A stretch of DNA of 35,100 bases from CAUPWF01 sp044425815 (GTDB taxonomy: Bacteria; Bacillota; Clostridia; Lachnospirales; Lachnospiraceae), in the NCBI GenBank assembly GCA_044425815.1, contig JAWXVA010000016.1, positions 1 through 35,100 of the forward strand, in the 5' to 3' direction. The notes under the pieces were generated by a model. The model had not been told where the DNA came from. It saw only the letters and a list, made by a program, of their open reading frames with translations, and searched no databases. The position numbers and the translations under genes are program-made. Below are positions 7,649-15,001 of the stretch, in pieces. How positions within the stretch are numbered: position 1 is the stretch's first letter; each line of letters opens with the position of its first letter.

Positions 7649-8923
7649 ATGTTATTAATGTTTAAAGTTAAAAATTATACTTCATTTAAGGATGAATCTA
7701 TATTAGATTTACGTGCGACTTCATATGTACAGCATCCTTCCCATGTCATTTCAATAAATGATAAGCTTGGATTATTAAAAACCACTGCATTGTATGGTGC
7801 TAATGCATCTGGTAAATCCAATTTTATATCTGCAATGTTTTTCTTTGAACGCTATATCTTTTCACAATTTATTAGTAAAAACAAAAATGAAGGTTTTGAT
7901 TCTTCAGACAGTTTTCCACATTCTAAATTAGAACCGTTTATGCTATCTGAAGTTGCCCATAAATCTTCTGAATTTGATATTATCTTTAGCAGAAACGATA
8001 AGCAAATTCAATATGGATTTGAATGTACAAAAGATGAGGTTCTTAACGAATGGCTATTTATTGATGATAAAAAGGTTTTTGAGCGCACAGGTACAGAACT
8101 TTCCTTTGGTACGAAATACAAGCCCCTCCTTTCCCCATATAAGAAATTACCAGCAGAGAGACTCTACCTATCCGTACTAGAATATTTTCTTGATGACGAA
8201 GCTAGAGCCATTATTTTAAATGACTTTATAGATTTCTTCACTAAGGAATTCAATGTTTTTTCTGAAATACTATTTGAATCAACGGTAAAAGGACTTGCCG
8301 GTGTTATCGGACTATCAAAAAAACTAGTGAGTAGCAAATCATATCGAAACAAAGTGGAGCATTATCTTCGCATGATCGATGTTGGTATCAAACGCTTAGA
8401 CGTTCAAACCGAAACAATCATGAACGAACGTACTGGAAAAACAAAAAAAGAGAAAGTAATTAGAACTGTACATGATATTTATGATAATAACGGAAACATT
8501 ATTGGAGAAAAATCTTTCCACTTGCAACAAGAGTCCACTGGAACTCTTCGTTTTTTATCCTATATTCAAAATATTATCGACGTGGTTTCAGACGGTGGTG
8601 TATTTATTGTGGATGAAATTTCCGCAAGATTACATCCGCTTCTAACTAAATTAATCGTGGACATCTTTTGCTCAAGTCAAAATAAAAATGCGCAACTTAT
8701 TTTTACAACCCATGATATTTCCTTATTAAACAAAGAACAATTTAGGCGTGATGAAATAGTATTTGTAGATAAAAATAAATGCGGTGAATCATCTCTCTAT
8801 GCTCTATCCGATTTAAAAGTACGTGAAGATGCAACCTTTAATAAAGACTACCTACAAGGAAAATATGGTGCTATCCCTATTTTTGATTATGACGAAATAT
8901 TAGGTGGTGATTCTAATGGGTAG
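7649..8923 (+). CDS. AAA15/RloA-like ABC-type ATPase
   Basis: A 424-residue ATPase of the SMC/ABC-like group found in OLD- and RloA-type phage-resistance loci. Walker A is GANASGKS (50-57), a signature-like ESTGTLRFL is at 295-303, Walker B with catalytic Asp-Glu is GVFIVDEI (317-324), and the switch His is H355 in TTHDIS. The typical tail YLQGKYGAIP is at about 401-410. No nuclease domain is fused; the TOPRIM-like partner is the next gene, which overlaps this one. By family knowledge such ATPases sense phage or damaged DNA and control a partner nuclease. The exact trigger is unknown. This is one half of a probable two-gene defence system. Confidence 0.85.
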   Translation: MLLMFKVKNYTSFKDESILDLRATSYVQHPSHVISINDKLGLLKTTALYGANASGKSNFISAMFFFERYIFSQFISKNKNEGFDSSDSFPHSKLEPFMLSEVAHKSSEFDIIFSRNDKQIQYGFECTKDEVLNEWLFIDDKKVFERTGTELSFGTKYKPLLSPYKKLPAERLYLSVLEYFLDDEARAIILNDFIDFFTKEFNVFSEILFESTVKGLAGVIGLSKKLVSSKSYRNKVEHYLRMIDVGIKRLDVQTETIMNERTGKTKKEKVIRTVHDIYDNNGNIIGEKSFHLQQESTGTLRFLSYIQNIIDVVSDGGVFIVDEISARLHPLLTKLIVDIFCSSQNKNAQLIFTTHDISLLNKEQFRRDEIVFVDKNKCGESSLYALSDLKVREDATFNKDYLQGKYGAIPIFDYDEILGGDSNG

Positions 8924-9554
8924 AACAGTACTTTCTGCACAGCGCTTGTCTCAAACAAAAAAATTAAATATAGGTAAAATCATTGTATTTTGCGAAGGCA
9001 AGACTGAGAAATATTATTTTAATTACTTTGCCGAAATTATCAACAAAAATAAATTCACTGATATTGAGGTAATTCTTGAATCAGCGGATGGTAATGCACA
9101 ATCTGTATTAAATTGTGCAAACAACTTTCTGGCTAGCGAGGATAATAATCGCAAGTATAAAAATCATGGTAAATATTTAGTGTTTGACTGTGATGCTCCC
9201 CCCACTATCCAAACAGTAATAAATGAAGCTGGTGATTATAAATTACTTATATCAAATCACTTATTTGAAACATGGCTATTAATGCATTTTGAAGATGTAG
9301 AGGTGAAATTAACGAAGCAAAAAATTCGTGCTAAATTATCTGAATATCTACGTAGAAAATATAAAAAAGGTCATAAAGGGATAACCCGAGAAATTATCAT
9401 AAACGGGGATATTGAGAAAGCTATCGATAATGCGAAAGCTCTTGCTGCTATATATGAAGCAGAAGGAAAAACCATATATGCAAATATTAATGAAATGAAT
9501 CCTTATACCAATGTGTATGAGTTAATTGAGCAGTTTTTGGTGGAAATATCATAA
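8916..9554 (+). CDS. RloB-like TOPRIM-type protein, partner of the ATPase
   Basis: I choose the ATG at 8916 (212 residues) rather than an in-frame GTG at 8904, because AGGTGG lies 8 bases before this ATG. It overlaps the ATPase stop by 8 bases, so translation is coupled. The pattern FCEGKTEKYYF (25-35, Glu27) followed by LVFDCDAPP (88-96, Asp91 and Asp93) has the E...DxD arrangement of TOPRIM metal sites. SNHLFETWLLMHF (113-125) and NPYTNVYELIEQF (195-207) are typical of RloB-like proteins. The pair resembles a split version of the ATPase-TOPRIM architecture of OLD/GajA nucleases and probably also lactococcal AbiL. Nuclease activity is inferred. Confidence 0.8.
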   Translation: MGRTVLSAQRLSQTKKLNIGKIIVFCEGKTEKYYFNYFAEIINKNKFTDIEVILESADGNAQSVLNCANNFLASEDNNRKYKNHGKYLVFDCDAPPTIQTVINEAGDYKLLISNHLFETWLLMHFEDVEVKLTKQKIRAKLSEYLRRKYKKGHKGITREIIINGDIEKAIDNAKALAAIYEAEGKTIYANINEMNPYTNVYELIEQFLVEIS

Positions 9555-9569
9555 CTACTTCCCCTAAAT

Positions 9570-9595
9570 ATTAGCACTTAGCAAGTGATTAGCAA
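9570..9595 (+). repeat. Right pair of putative recombinase arm sites
   Basis: CTTAGCAA (9577-9584) and ATTAGCAA (9588-9595) are 11 bp apart in direct orientation, with a further partial copy ATTAGCA at 9570-9576. This mirrors the left pair at 5679-5697 in sequence, spacing and orientation. The replacement tRNA and its terminator lie between these sites and the right core. Confidence 0.6.
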
Positions 9596-9636
9596 CTGGG
9601 TATTATTTTATCTTTATTTCTAACATTTGTTTACCC

Positions 9637-9677
9637 AAAAAGAAATGCCGTAAAACCATTGATTTTACGGTATTTCT
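9637..9677 (-). terminator. Terminator of the element-borne tRNA-Arg
   Basis: On the minus strand a stem of about 15 bp (AGAAATACCGTAAAA paired with its complement, one mismatch) has a short loop and is followed by TTTTT. It begins 12 bases after the tRNA 3' end. In the plus direction it has no T-run, so it mainly serves the tRNA. Confidence 0.8.
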
Positions 9678-9688
9678 GCACTTAATAA

Positions 9689-9762
9689 CGTCCCTGAGAG
9701 GAGTCGAACCTCCGCTGGCGTGCCTTAGGAGGGCACCGCTCTTTCCACTGAGCTACAAGGAC
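9689..9762 (-). tRNA. tRNA-Arg(CCT) carried by the mobile element
   Basis: A full 74-base cloverleaf. The acceptor GTCCTTG/CAGGGAC has one G-U. The D-arm is GCTC/GAGC with a GG in the loop. The anticodon arm is GTGCC-CTCCTAA-GGCAC (anticodon CCT, reads AGG). The T-arm is GGAGG-TTCGACT-CCTCT, and the discriminator is G. It differs clearly from the reconstructed host tRNA-Arg(CCT) in the D, anticodon, variable and T arms, so it is not a duplication of it. It lies inside the right end of the element, in the same orientation as the broken host gene and 74 bases past the junction core. It has its own terminator. It probably replaces the function lost on integration. Confidence 0.92.
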
Positions 9763-9767
9763 ATGCT

Positions 9768-9784
9768 TTTTATAGACTATAAAA
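9768..9784. promoter_or_regulatory. 17-bp palindrome just upstream of the element tRNA
   Basis: TTTTATAG and CTATAAAA face each other around one base, 5 bases before the tRNA 5' end. It overlaps the place where the -10 box or transcription start of a tRNA promoter would be (TATAGT on the minus strand). No convincing -35 box is visible. It may be a promoter part or a protein site. Confidence 0.35.
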
Positions 9785-9813
9785 CATTCTACAATACCTT
9801 ATAATTCTCTAAG

Positions 9814-9853
9814 AAAAACGATACGAATCCCTACCACTTAGGAGGGGCTCGTA
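9814..9853 (-). terminator. Terminator-like hairpin formed at the tRNA/element junction
   Basis: On the minus strand TACGAGCCCCT, which is host tRNA 5'-half sequence, pairs with AGGGATTCGTA, which is element sequence, at 10 of 11 positions (one G-U). This is followed by TCGTTTTTC. The 5' half of the broken tRNA would thus be folded into a new stem and transcription could stop here. It exists only in the integrated state. Confidence 0.5.
9837..9844. other. Right attachment core (8 bp, anticodon loop)
   Basis: The second copy of CTTAGGAG, shared with 5530-5537. To its right is host tRNA sequence; to its left is element sequence that does not continue the tRNA. Confidence 0.75.
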
Positions 9854-9875
9854 ATATCCATTTTACTAAGAGGAC
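9837..9875 (-). pseudogene. Host tRNA-Arg(CCT), severed 5' half
   Basis: Read on the minus strand: acceptor GTCCTCT, TA, D-arm GTAA-AATGGATA-TTAC, G, anticodon 5' stem AGCCC, loop CTCCTAA. After the loop the sequence continues GTGGTAGGG, which cannot pair with AGCCC, so no functional tRNA is made here. Joined to 5497-5537 it gives a 72-base tRNA with every stem paired. It lies 24 bases after the stop of the transglutaminase-like gene. A CCCCGAAAGGGG hairpin sits immediately upstream. Confidence 0.88.
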
Positions 9876-9899
9876 CTGTTCCCCTTTCGGGGATATATA

Positions 9900-11123
9900 T
9901 TATTTAAAAACAAATTCTAATGATATTAAATATAACTCTTCATTCAACCGATAACCGCATTCATTTGCAAGGATATCCGTGTATGAGTATACTATCTTTC
10001 CTAAATCTTCTTCTATCAACGCTGTAACTGCTATATCATATTCTTCTTTGGATCCAAAACGAAAAGTCATATTGCTAACTCCCGAATTAAATAACTCTGC
10101 TACTTTCGCTGAAAACAAATCATAGTTGTAGTAATCAAAATATAAGTCATTGTACGTATAATAGTTATAAGTTTCTGCGGTACAAATCGGATAAATAATA
10201 TCTTCCATTTCTGTATGTGTGCGGTTTATCAACTCACTTGTCAGGCAGAAATAGTCATACGAAATATAATCCTCATCATATTCTTCTAACAACGGATCTC
10301 CCCATGTACTATCAACATGATAAAACTCACCATCCAACACTATTATGTTCCACTCGTGACCATTACCTTCTGCATAGCCCACTACTGAAATAGTTTCAAT
10401 ATCTAATAAGTTTAACAGATAGCTATATGCCTTAGCATACCCTGAGCATATCGCCTCCCCATTTAGCAGAACTCCAATTATTGTTGCACTCTCCGCTTCT
10501 TCTAATTCGTTATCATATACATCATCATAGGTACAGTTCCATATAATGTATTCATAGATAGCAAGTGCTTTGTCATAATCTGTTTCTGCCTCACCCACAA
10601 TTTGATTGATCCATGTGAATTTTTGGCTTAAACTTTCTTCATATATTATTATTTCGTCTTCGCTATAATAATTCGTTACATTCAGTTCTTTTAACGATTT
10701 ACCATCCTCAGTCTCTATATAGGTCACTTTATTTTCAGTTCCCACCCAAAATATTTCAGGATAATCCAACAGCACGTACCAGTGAACTTTTTGTACAGCA
10801 TCATTTTCCATATCACTATAATACACACTTAAATCTATTGTAGTGTTGTAATTAAAATACGCTTCGACCATGTCTTGATACAAACTTTTCTCTTGATTAT
10901 TTAGTAGGTAATAATAGTAATTATCAATGTTTAAACTTTCACTACGTTCTTCTAGTATTTCATCCGAAAATGCATCGAATATATCAGATTCTGTTGTTTC
11001 TTCTACTATTTCTAATGGAATTATTTCAATAGGTTTATTCGATAATATTGATAAATCTATTTTTGTATACCCTACATAAATAATTCCTATCATACAAAAT
11101 GTTATTAATAAACGTCTTATCAT
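9900..11123 (-). CDS. Membrane-anchored or secreted transglutaminase-like protein
   Basis: A 407-residue protein. It has an N-terminal hydrophobic segment (5-20) after two arginines, so it is exported or anchored, and there is no lipobox. The mature chain is acidic and Tyr-rich. A transglutaminase-like cysteine-protease core is clear: C226 in GEAICSGYA, H256 in GNGHEWN and D271 in YHVDSTWGDP form the classical Cys-His-Asp triad. Proteins of this family act as peptidases or crosslinkers outside the cell in Clostridia, but the substrate is unknown. The gene is 30 bases downstream of the DUF3881 gene on the same strand, probably cotranscribed, and is followed at once by the broken tRNA-Arg. Confidence 0.8.
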   Translation of the reverse strand: MIRRLLITFCMIGIIYVGYTKIDLSILSNKPIEIIPLEIVEETTESDIFDAFSDEILEERSESLNIDNYYYYLLNNQEKSLYQDMVEAYFNYNTTIDLSVYYSDMENDAVQKVHWYVLLDYPEIFWVGTENKVTYIETEDGKSLKELNVTNYYSEDEIIIYEESLSQKFTWINQIVGEAETDYDKALAIYEYIIWNCTYDDVYDNELEEAESATIIGVLLNGEAICSGYAKAYSYLLNLLDIETISVVGYAEGNGHEWNIIVLDGEFYHVDSTWGDPLLEEYDEDYISYDYFCLTSELINRTHTEMEDIIYPICTAETYNYYTYNDLYFDYYNYDLFSAKVAELFNSGVSNMTFRFGSKEEYDIAVTALIEEDLGKIVYSYTDILANECGYRLNEELYLISLEFVFK

Positions 11124-11153
11124 TTTACATCCTTATAACTATTTTTTCTATAA

Positions 11154-12035
11154 CTACTTTTGAGGAAAATTAATCTTCCCTTGCAACCATACAACTGACT
11201 TGAATCGCCTTCCCACCTCTGGTTCTCCTAAAACACCATCTTTGGGAACACACAGTTCTATATACATTTCATTAATTTCTAACACCATATGATATAGTTC
11301 TTGTCCCGTGCATTCATTCTCTACTTTTCTTAATTCTTTGATTTCACCCATAATTGAGTATTCATCACACTCAACTCCATACGGTATAAAATAAGTATCA
11401 ACAATGCTAAATACATCGTTACATAAAATCATTTTAGAAATTTTATTATATGTCTCTATATCTTCCATCGCCAATGAATCCACCGCTAATGAATCCCCTT
11501 TTCTTGCTGCTATAAGTAATTTATGACGATTCTTTGATTGTTCTTTACTTTCTTGAACCATTACTGGTGTTTTTTTTATCGGAAAAAGTACGGTTCCAGA
11601 TAATGAAAGTGCTGCGAGAGACACCGAACTCCCTTTTCTTGATAATGTATTATCTTGAAGCTCTTTCATGTATTCTACAGGATTTTGTAAATAAAATATT
11701 AGATTTACACCTATTCTTACATCCTCACATATCCCCATATAAGATTCTGTATCTTTCCGTTTATCCACAATAATATCAGCATATGAGCTTACTGTCTTTG
11801 ATTCAAGATATGGAAAGTGATATTCTCTCTGAAACTCTTCAGATTGGTTAATTTCTCCACACATTACAATCCCAATATTCTCACCGAACTTTTTCCGGTA
11901 TTCTCTATAATCTTCGTTTGCTAATCTTATTGTTTGATTGTATTCAAAGTTCTCTTCCACTTCTTGTAACAATTCTCGTTCTACTCTTTTTGTTTGGATA
12001 TCCCCAAACCCAATTGCTCTTAAATATTGATGCAT
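11154..12035 (-). CDS. DUF3881 family protein
   Basis: A 293-residue soluble protein beginning MHQYLRAIGFGDI, which I recognise as the typical start of the DUF3881 family found in Lachnospiraceae and relatives. There is no signal peptide, no transmembrane helix and no catalytic motif that I can identify. Function is unknown. It lies 42 bases downstream of serS and 30 bases upstream of the transglutaminase-like gene, so it is likely part of the parA-parB-DUF4446-serS transcription unit or its tail. Confidence 0.65.
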   Translation of the reverse strand: MHQYLRAIGFGDIQTKRVERELLQEVEENFEYNQTIRLANEDYREYRKKFGENIGIVMCGEINQSEEFQREYHFPYLESKTVSSYADIIVDKRKDTESYMGICEDVRIGVNLIFYLQNPVEYMKELQDNTLSRKGSSVSLAALSLSGTVLFPIKKTPVMVQESKEQSKNRHKLLIAARKGDSLAVDSLAMEDIETYNKISKMILCNDVFSIVDTYFIPYGVECDEYSIMGEIKELRKVENECTGQELYHMVLEINEMYIELCVPKDGVLGEPEVGRRFKSVVWLQGKINFPQK

Positions 12036-12077
12036 TCTTTTTCCTTTTTAATGATCTAAAAATTTTATGATATCAAT

Positions 12078-13361
12078 TTATTTACCAATGAATTCTTTTC
12101 CACCCATATATGGTCTTAAAGCTTCTGGAATTTTTACTGTACCATCTGCTTGTAAGTTATTTTCCAAAAATGCAATTAACATTCGTGGTGGTGCAACAAC
12201 TGTATTATTTAATGTATGTGCAAAATACTTATTTCCATCTTCACCATTTACACGTATTTTAAGTCTTCTTGCTTGTGCTTCTCCTAAGTTCGAACAACTT
12301 CCTACTTCAAAATATTTTTGTTGTCTTGGTGACCATGCTTCTACGTCCACAGATTTAACCTTTAGATCTGCCAAGTCTCCTGAACAACACTCTAGAGTTC
12401 TTACAGATATATCTAAAGACTGGAATAAATCAACAGTATTTTTCCACATCACATCATACCATTTCATACTCTCTTCTGGTTTACAAACAACTATCATTTC
12501 TTGTTTTTCAAATTGATGTATTCTATAAACGCCTCTTTCTTCTATACCATGTGCTCCTTTTTCTTTACGGAAGCATGGTGAGTAACTTGTTAATGTTTGT
12601 GGTAATTTTTCTTCTGGTATAATATTATCAATAAATTTACCAATCATTGAATGCTCACTTGTTCCGATAAGGTAAAGATCTTCCCCTTCAATCTTATACA
12701 TCATAGCATCCATTTCAGCAAAACTCATTACTCCAGTAACTACGTTGCTTCTAATCATGTATGGTGGAATACAATACGTAAATCCTCTATCTATCATAAA
12801 ATCTCTAGCATATGAAATCACTGCTGAATGTAATCGTGCAATGTCACCCATTAAGTAATAGAATCCGTTACCTGCTACTTTTCCTGCGCTTTCAATATCA
12901 ATTCCATCGAACTTTTCCATAATCTCTGTATGATATGGAATCTCAAATTCTGGAATAAATGCTTCACCATATCTTTGAATCTCCACATTCTCGCTATCGT
13001 CTTTACCAATCGGTACAGAATCATCTATGATATTTGGAATCGTCATCATTATTTTAAGGATACGCTCTTCCACATCCTTCTCCTGAACACTTAGTTCATC
13101 AATTCTTGAACCTTCTTTTGCTATTTCGGCTTTTACCTCTTCTGCTTCTTCTTTTTTTCCTTGAGCCATAAGTGCTCCTATTTGTTTTGAGATTTTATTC
13201 TTATTAGCACGTAATGATTCAACTTCACCTTTAATGTCGCGGTTTGTTTGATCTAACACCAACAATTCATCAACTAAAGCTAGCTTGTCATCTTGAAATT
13301 TCTTTTTAATATTTTCTCTTACTACATCTGGGTTGCTTCTTACAAATTTAATATCTAACAT
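12078..13361 (-). CDS. serS: Seryl-tRNA synthetase
   Basis: 427 residues, normal for bacterial SerRS, which charges tRNA-Ser in the cytoplasm. An N-terminal coiled-coil arm (about 25-100, Lys/Glu-rich) that grips the long variable arm precedes the class II catalytic core. Motif 2 is around FRKEKGAHG...VYRIHQFEKQE. Motif 3 reads NNTVVAPPRMLIAFLENN, keeping its Arg but differing from the common SGLAVGRT form. The C terminus IPEALRPYMGG is typical. No T-box leader is present in the 92 bases upstream, so expression probably depends on the upstream genes. Confidence 0.95.
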   Translation of the reverse strand: MLDIKFVRSNPDVVRENIKKKFQDDKLALVDELLVLDQTNRDIKGEVESLRANKNKISKQIGALMAQGKKEEAEEVKAEIAKEGSRIDELSVQEKDVEERILKIMMTIPNIIDDSVPIGKDDSENVEIQRYGEAFIPEFEIPYHTEIMEKFDGIDIESAGKVAGNGFYYLMGDIARLHSAVISYARDFMIDRGFTYCIPPYMIRSNVVTGVMSFAEMDAMMYKIEGEDLYLIGTSEHSMIGKFIDNIIPEEKLPQTLTSYSPCFRKEKGAHGIEERGVYRIHQFEKQEMIVVCKPEESMKWYDVMWKNTVDLFQSLDISVRTLECCSGDLADLKVKSVDVEAWSPRQQKYFEVGSCSNLGEAQARRLKIRVNGEDGNKYFAHTLNNTVVAPPRMLIAFLENNLQADGTVKIPEALRPYMGGKEFIGK

Positions 13362-13453
13362 TTTATTTCCTCACTCTTCTATTATTATCTATTATCACTT
13401 TTTATTACTATCCATTTTTGTTGTCTTTTAAACCTATCCTTAATTGATGCTTA

Positions 13454-13987
13454 TTATTTAATCACTTCTATATCTAGACCATAAGATTCTTGGAAAATTG
13501 CTTTTTCTAACGATTCGCTCTCTTCTGCAGAAAGCTCGATATAACTCTTACCTTTCACTATTTCTTTCACATAAGTGTAGCACCCTTCTCTGCTGTGCAT
13601 AGCATTCATTATAAATCCGTTATCTCTTGCATCTAGCAATGTCAGCACAAAACTTAAGTTTCCACCCATTTCAAGAAATGCATCATATTTAACAATTCCC
13701 ACTTTTTGATAATCTCTTTGAATACTTTTATTTAATCCTCTAATGTCTTCTTTATTTTGTTTACAAATCGACATTACATCATCTAAAACGTGGAAACGTT
13801 TTGCCATACTTTCCTCTAATGATTTAGCATCTTTTCCTCTCATAAATGTATTGTAACTCAACTTCAACCTTTTGTATTGCATATTTGAACTCACTAAAAG
13901 CCCGAATAATAATATTATCAATATAAACAAAAATATTATCAGGTAGAACGGATCAAACCCCAACTCAAACAATATACTATTTTCCAT
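13454..13987 (-). CDS. DUF4446 family membrane-anchored protein
   Basis: A 177-residue protein with one N-terminal transmembrane helix (about 13-33, Ile/Leu/Phe-rich), a likely coiled-coil (about 40-95) and a compact C-terminal domain containing YDAFLEMGGNLSFVLTLLD. The arrangement and this motif match the DUF4446 family, which in Clostridia sits beside parA-parB near the origin. Function is unknown; the conserved location suggests a link with chromosome segregation or cell-envelope placement of the origin, which is inference. It lies 8 bases after parB. Confidence 0.75.
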   Translation of the reverse strand: MENSILFELGFDPFYLIIFLFILIILLFGLLVSSNMQYKRLKLSYNTFMRGKDAKSLEESMAKRFHVLDDVMSICKQNKEDIRGLNKSIQRDYQKVGIVKYDAFLEMGGNLSFVLTLLDARDNGFIMNAMHSREGCYTYVKEIVKGKSYIELSAEESESLEKAIFQESYGLDIEVIK

Positions 13988-13995
13988 GTACTCTC

Positions 13996-14943
13996 CTAAC
14001 CTTTTATAGACATCAGTAAATCGAATATATGTTCGAGCTCTTCTGGCGAATAATATTCAATTTCTATTTTACCTTTATTATTTTTTTGCTTAATATTTAC
14101 TTTTGTTCCTAATATTTGATTCATTTTATTTTCTAAATCATCATAAACGAATTTATTTTCAACAGACTTTTCTTTTACTTTCTCTTTTATTGGCTTCTTC
14201 AATTCTTTAATTAATTTTTCTACTTCTCGAACACTTAATTTTTCATCAAAGATCTTTTGAGCTAATTGATATTGGTAAGTTTCGTCTTCTATTGCCAATA
14301 ATGCTCTTGCATGCCCTGTTGATATCATCTCATCTACTATCATTTGTTGAACTTGATCACTTAACTTAAGTAAACGCATAGTGTTTGTTACAGCAGTTCT
14401 ACTCTTTGATACACGCTCTGCTATTTCATCTTGTTTAAGATTATATTCATTTAACAATTTTTTATACGCCATTGCTTCTTCAATAGGATTTAAGTTCTCT
14501 CGTTGAATATTTTCAATCAACGCAATTTCTACAACTTCTTGTTCGGTATACTCTTTTACTATAACAGGTACTTCCTTTAATCCTGCAATCTTTGCAGCAC
14601 GCCAGCGCCTTTCCCCTGCAATTATCTCATAGTAATCATTTTTCTTTTGAACTAAGAGTGGTTGAAGAACTCCGTATTGTTTTAATGAATCAGCCAATTC
14701 AAGAAGTGAATCTTCTTCAAACTGTTTTCTTGGCTGCTCCCTATTCGGTTCGACCATAGATACTTTCATCATTTGTTCGCCGTACACAATCTTTTCTTCA
14801 ACAATTGTTTCAACCACTTTTTCTATTTTAATTTCTTTTTCAAGTTTTACCCCTACTTCGTTATTCTTAGCATTAGTTTTTATAGTACTTTTTGGAATCA
14901 AACTATCGAGCCCTTTTCCTAACCCATTCTTTTTAACCGCCAT
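13996..14943 (-). CDS. parB: Chromosome partitioning protein ParB (Spo0J)
   Basis: 315 residues. The N terminus NGLGKGLDSLIP is the ParA-stimulating peptide. The CTP-binding domain has GERRWRAAK (110-118), followed by a helix-turn-helix region (about 160-215, LKQDEIAERVSKSRTAVTN) that reads parS, and a C-terminal dimer domain. The protein loads at parS as a CTP-dependent sliding clamp and spreads, recruiting SMC and stimulating ParA. Two perfect parS sites lie at 15824 and 17000. The gene is downstream of parA with 58 bases between them. Confidence 0.96.
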   Translation of the reverse strand: MAVKKNGLGKGLDSLIPKSTIKTNAKNNEVGVKLEKEIKIEKVVETIVEEKIVYGEQMMKVSMVEPNREQPRKQFEEDSLLELADSLKQYGVLQPLLVQKKNDYYEIIAGERRWRAAKIAGLKEVPVIVKEYTEQEVVEIALIENIQRENLNPIEEAMAYKKLLNEYNLKQDEIAERVSKSRTAVTNTMRLLKLSDQVQQMIVDEMISTGHARALLAIEDETYQYQLAQKIFDEKLSVREVEKLIKELKKPIKEKVKEKSVENKFVYDDLENKMNQILGTKVNIKQKNNKGKIEIEYYSPEELEHIFDLLMSIKG

Positions 14944-15001
14944 TTTATTCTCCCAACTGATCAGTTATTAGACTAATCCTGATTTGTAGTCACACTTCAC
15001 C

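Larger units (their letters stand above)
5530..9844. mobile_element. 4.3 kb integrated element inside a tRNA-Arg(CCT) anticodon loop
   Basis: The element runs between two CTTAGGAG cores and is about 4307 bp long. Contents in order are: left arm sites, a terminator, a DinJ/RelB-like small protein, a tyrosine recombinase, an operator and promoter, an AAA ATPase, an RloB-like TOPRIM protein, right arm sites, and a complete tRNA-Arg(CCT) with terminator. Its protein genes are on the plus strand, opposite to the flanking host genes. No replication, conjugation or virion genes are visible, so it would need outside help to move between cells. The host tRNA is split and its function is apparently taken over by the tRNA carried on the element. 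Confidence 0.85.

Noticed and set aside
9689..9762. The intact tRNA-Arg as the integration target, with 5497-5537 as its duplicated 3' end
   Set aside because: The two 3' halves differ in stem sequences, and 5497-5537 pairs with the 5' half at 9837-9875, not with the tRNA at 9689-9762.
5497..9875. A split or trans-spliced tRNA, or a group I intron in the tRNA anticodon loop
   Set aside because: The insert is over 4 kb, encodes a tyrosine integrase and has attachment-type repeats, and the right junction folds as a terminator. No intron core was recognised.
13362..13453. A T-box leader before serS
   Set aside because: The gap is only 92 bases and lacks the conserved T-box sequence and a terminator pair.
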